Assembly (NCBI GenBank): GCA_044375105.1
Contig: JBILNK010000029.1
Span: 1 to 31,550, forward strand
Direction: 5' to 3'
Origin: JBIKLM01 sp044375105
Lineage (GTDB): Bacteria; Planctomycetota; UBA1135; GCA-002686595
DNA length: 31,550 bases
Shown: positions 31,490-31,550 of the stretch, one piece after another
Layout of the letters: each line of letters opens with the position of its first letter
How positions within the stretch are numbered: the stretch's first letter is position 1
Translations under genes and position numbers: made by a program
The notes under the pieces: generated by a model
What the model saw: only the letters and a program-made list of their open reading frames with translations
Database searches by the model: none
Told to the model about the DNA's origin: nothing

Positions 31490-31550
31490 ACCCTCTCTTC
31501 TAACCCGCTCGGAGCTCCTTGGGCAGGGGGGCAGGGGCCACCCGGTCCCA

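Overview
The window is 31.5 kb of very GC-rich bacterial chromosome. G+C is about 83% in sampled stretches of the largest gene and falls to about 45-50% in sampled lines of a prepilin-like cluster. It carries 20 protein genes I would defend, no rRNA, tRNA or CRISPR array that I can see, and no transposase or integrase. Exported lipoproteins, a giant AsmA/DUF748-type protein, an orphan TRAP-type binding lipoprotein and an AbgT transporter indicate a Gram-negative (diderm) cell. The type-3 prolyl-tRNA synthetase, the PilX-like protein with two prepilin-like neighbours, and a short HAMP protein with the 'FRIAGPLYR' motif remind me of Planctomycetota or a related deep lineage. That placement is inference from gene style only.

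Layout. At 391-3394 lie a small DUF486 membrane protein, prolyl-tRNA synthetase (minus strand) and a rhodanese with an N-terminal CxxC domain. At 3676-4779 is an orphan TakP-type solute-binding lipoprotein (minus). At 5084-7872 two prepilin-like proteins and one PilX-like protein are packed with gaps of 3-5 bases, followed by an exported HEAT-repeat-like protein (7987-9315). At 9613-13341 is a signalling operon: a stand-alone two-TM HAMP protein, a CHASE4-like/HAMP histidine kinase, and a receiver fused to a degenerate kinase whose phosphorylatable histidine is replaced by lysine. An AbgT-family transporter (13513-15072, minus) converges on it.

At 15581-17629 a near-consensus sigma-70-type promoter precedes three genes for secreted or membrane-anchored proteins that I do not recognise. 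The first is a 14-cysteine exported protein interrupted by an apparent one-base frameshift in a GGGGGCCCCCC tract. Its repaired stop codon overlaps the next start as ATGA. This is the best candidate here for an undescribed system. At 17684-19243 is a c-di-GMP phosphodiesterase with a decayed GGDEF domain (minus). At 19493-26433 a lipoprotein gene overlaps by ATGA a 1849-residue DUF748/AsmA-like protein built from about six repeated modules, a plausible envelope lipid-traffic or outer-membrane-homeostasis pair. At 26539-31489 are an MFS protein of the ATP/ADP-translocase-like group (minus), a Tat-exported NAD-dependent epimerase-like protein (plus), an exported M1 metallopeptidase (minus) and a YkuK/DUF458 RNase H-like protein (minus).

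A recurring feature is strong hairpins, mostly without a U-tract, placed at or just beyond stop codons of convergent genes. Recognisable Shine-Dalgarno sequences are scarce, and two minus-strand genes start directly after C-runs.
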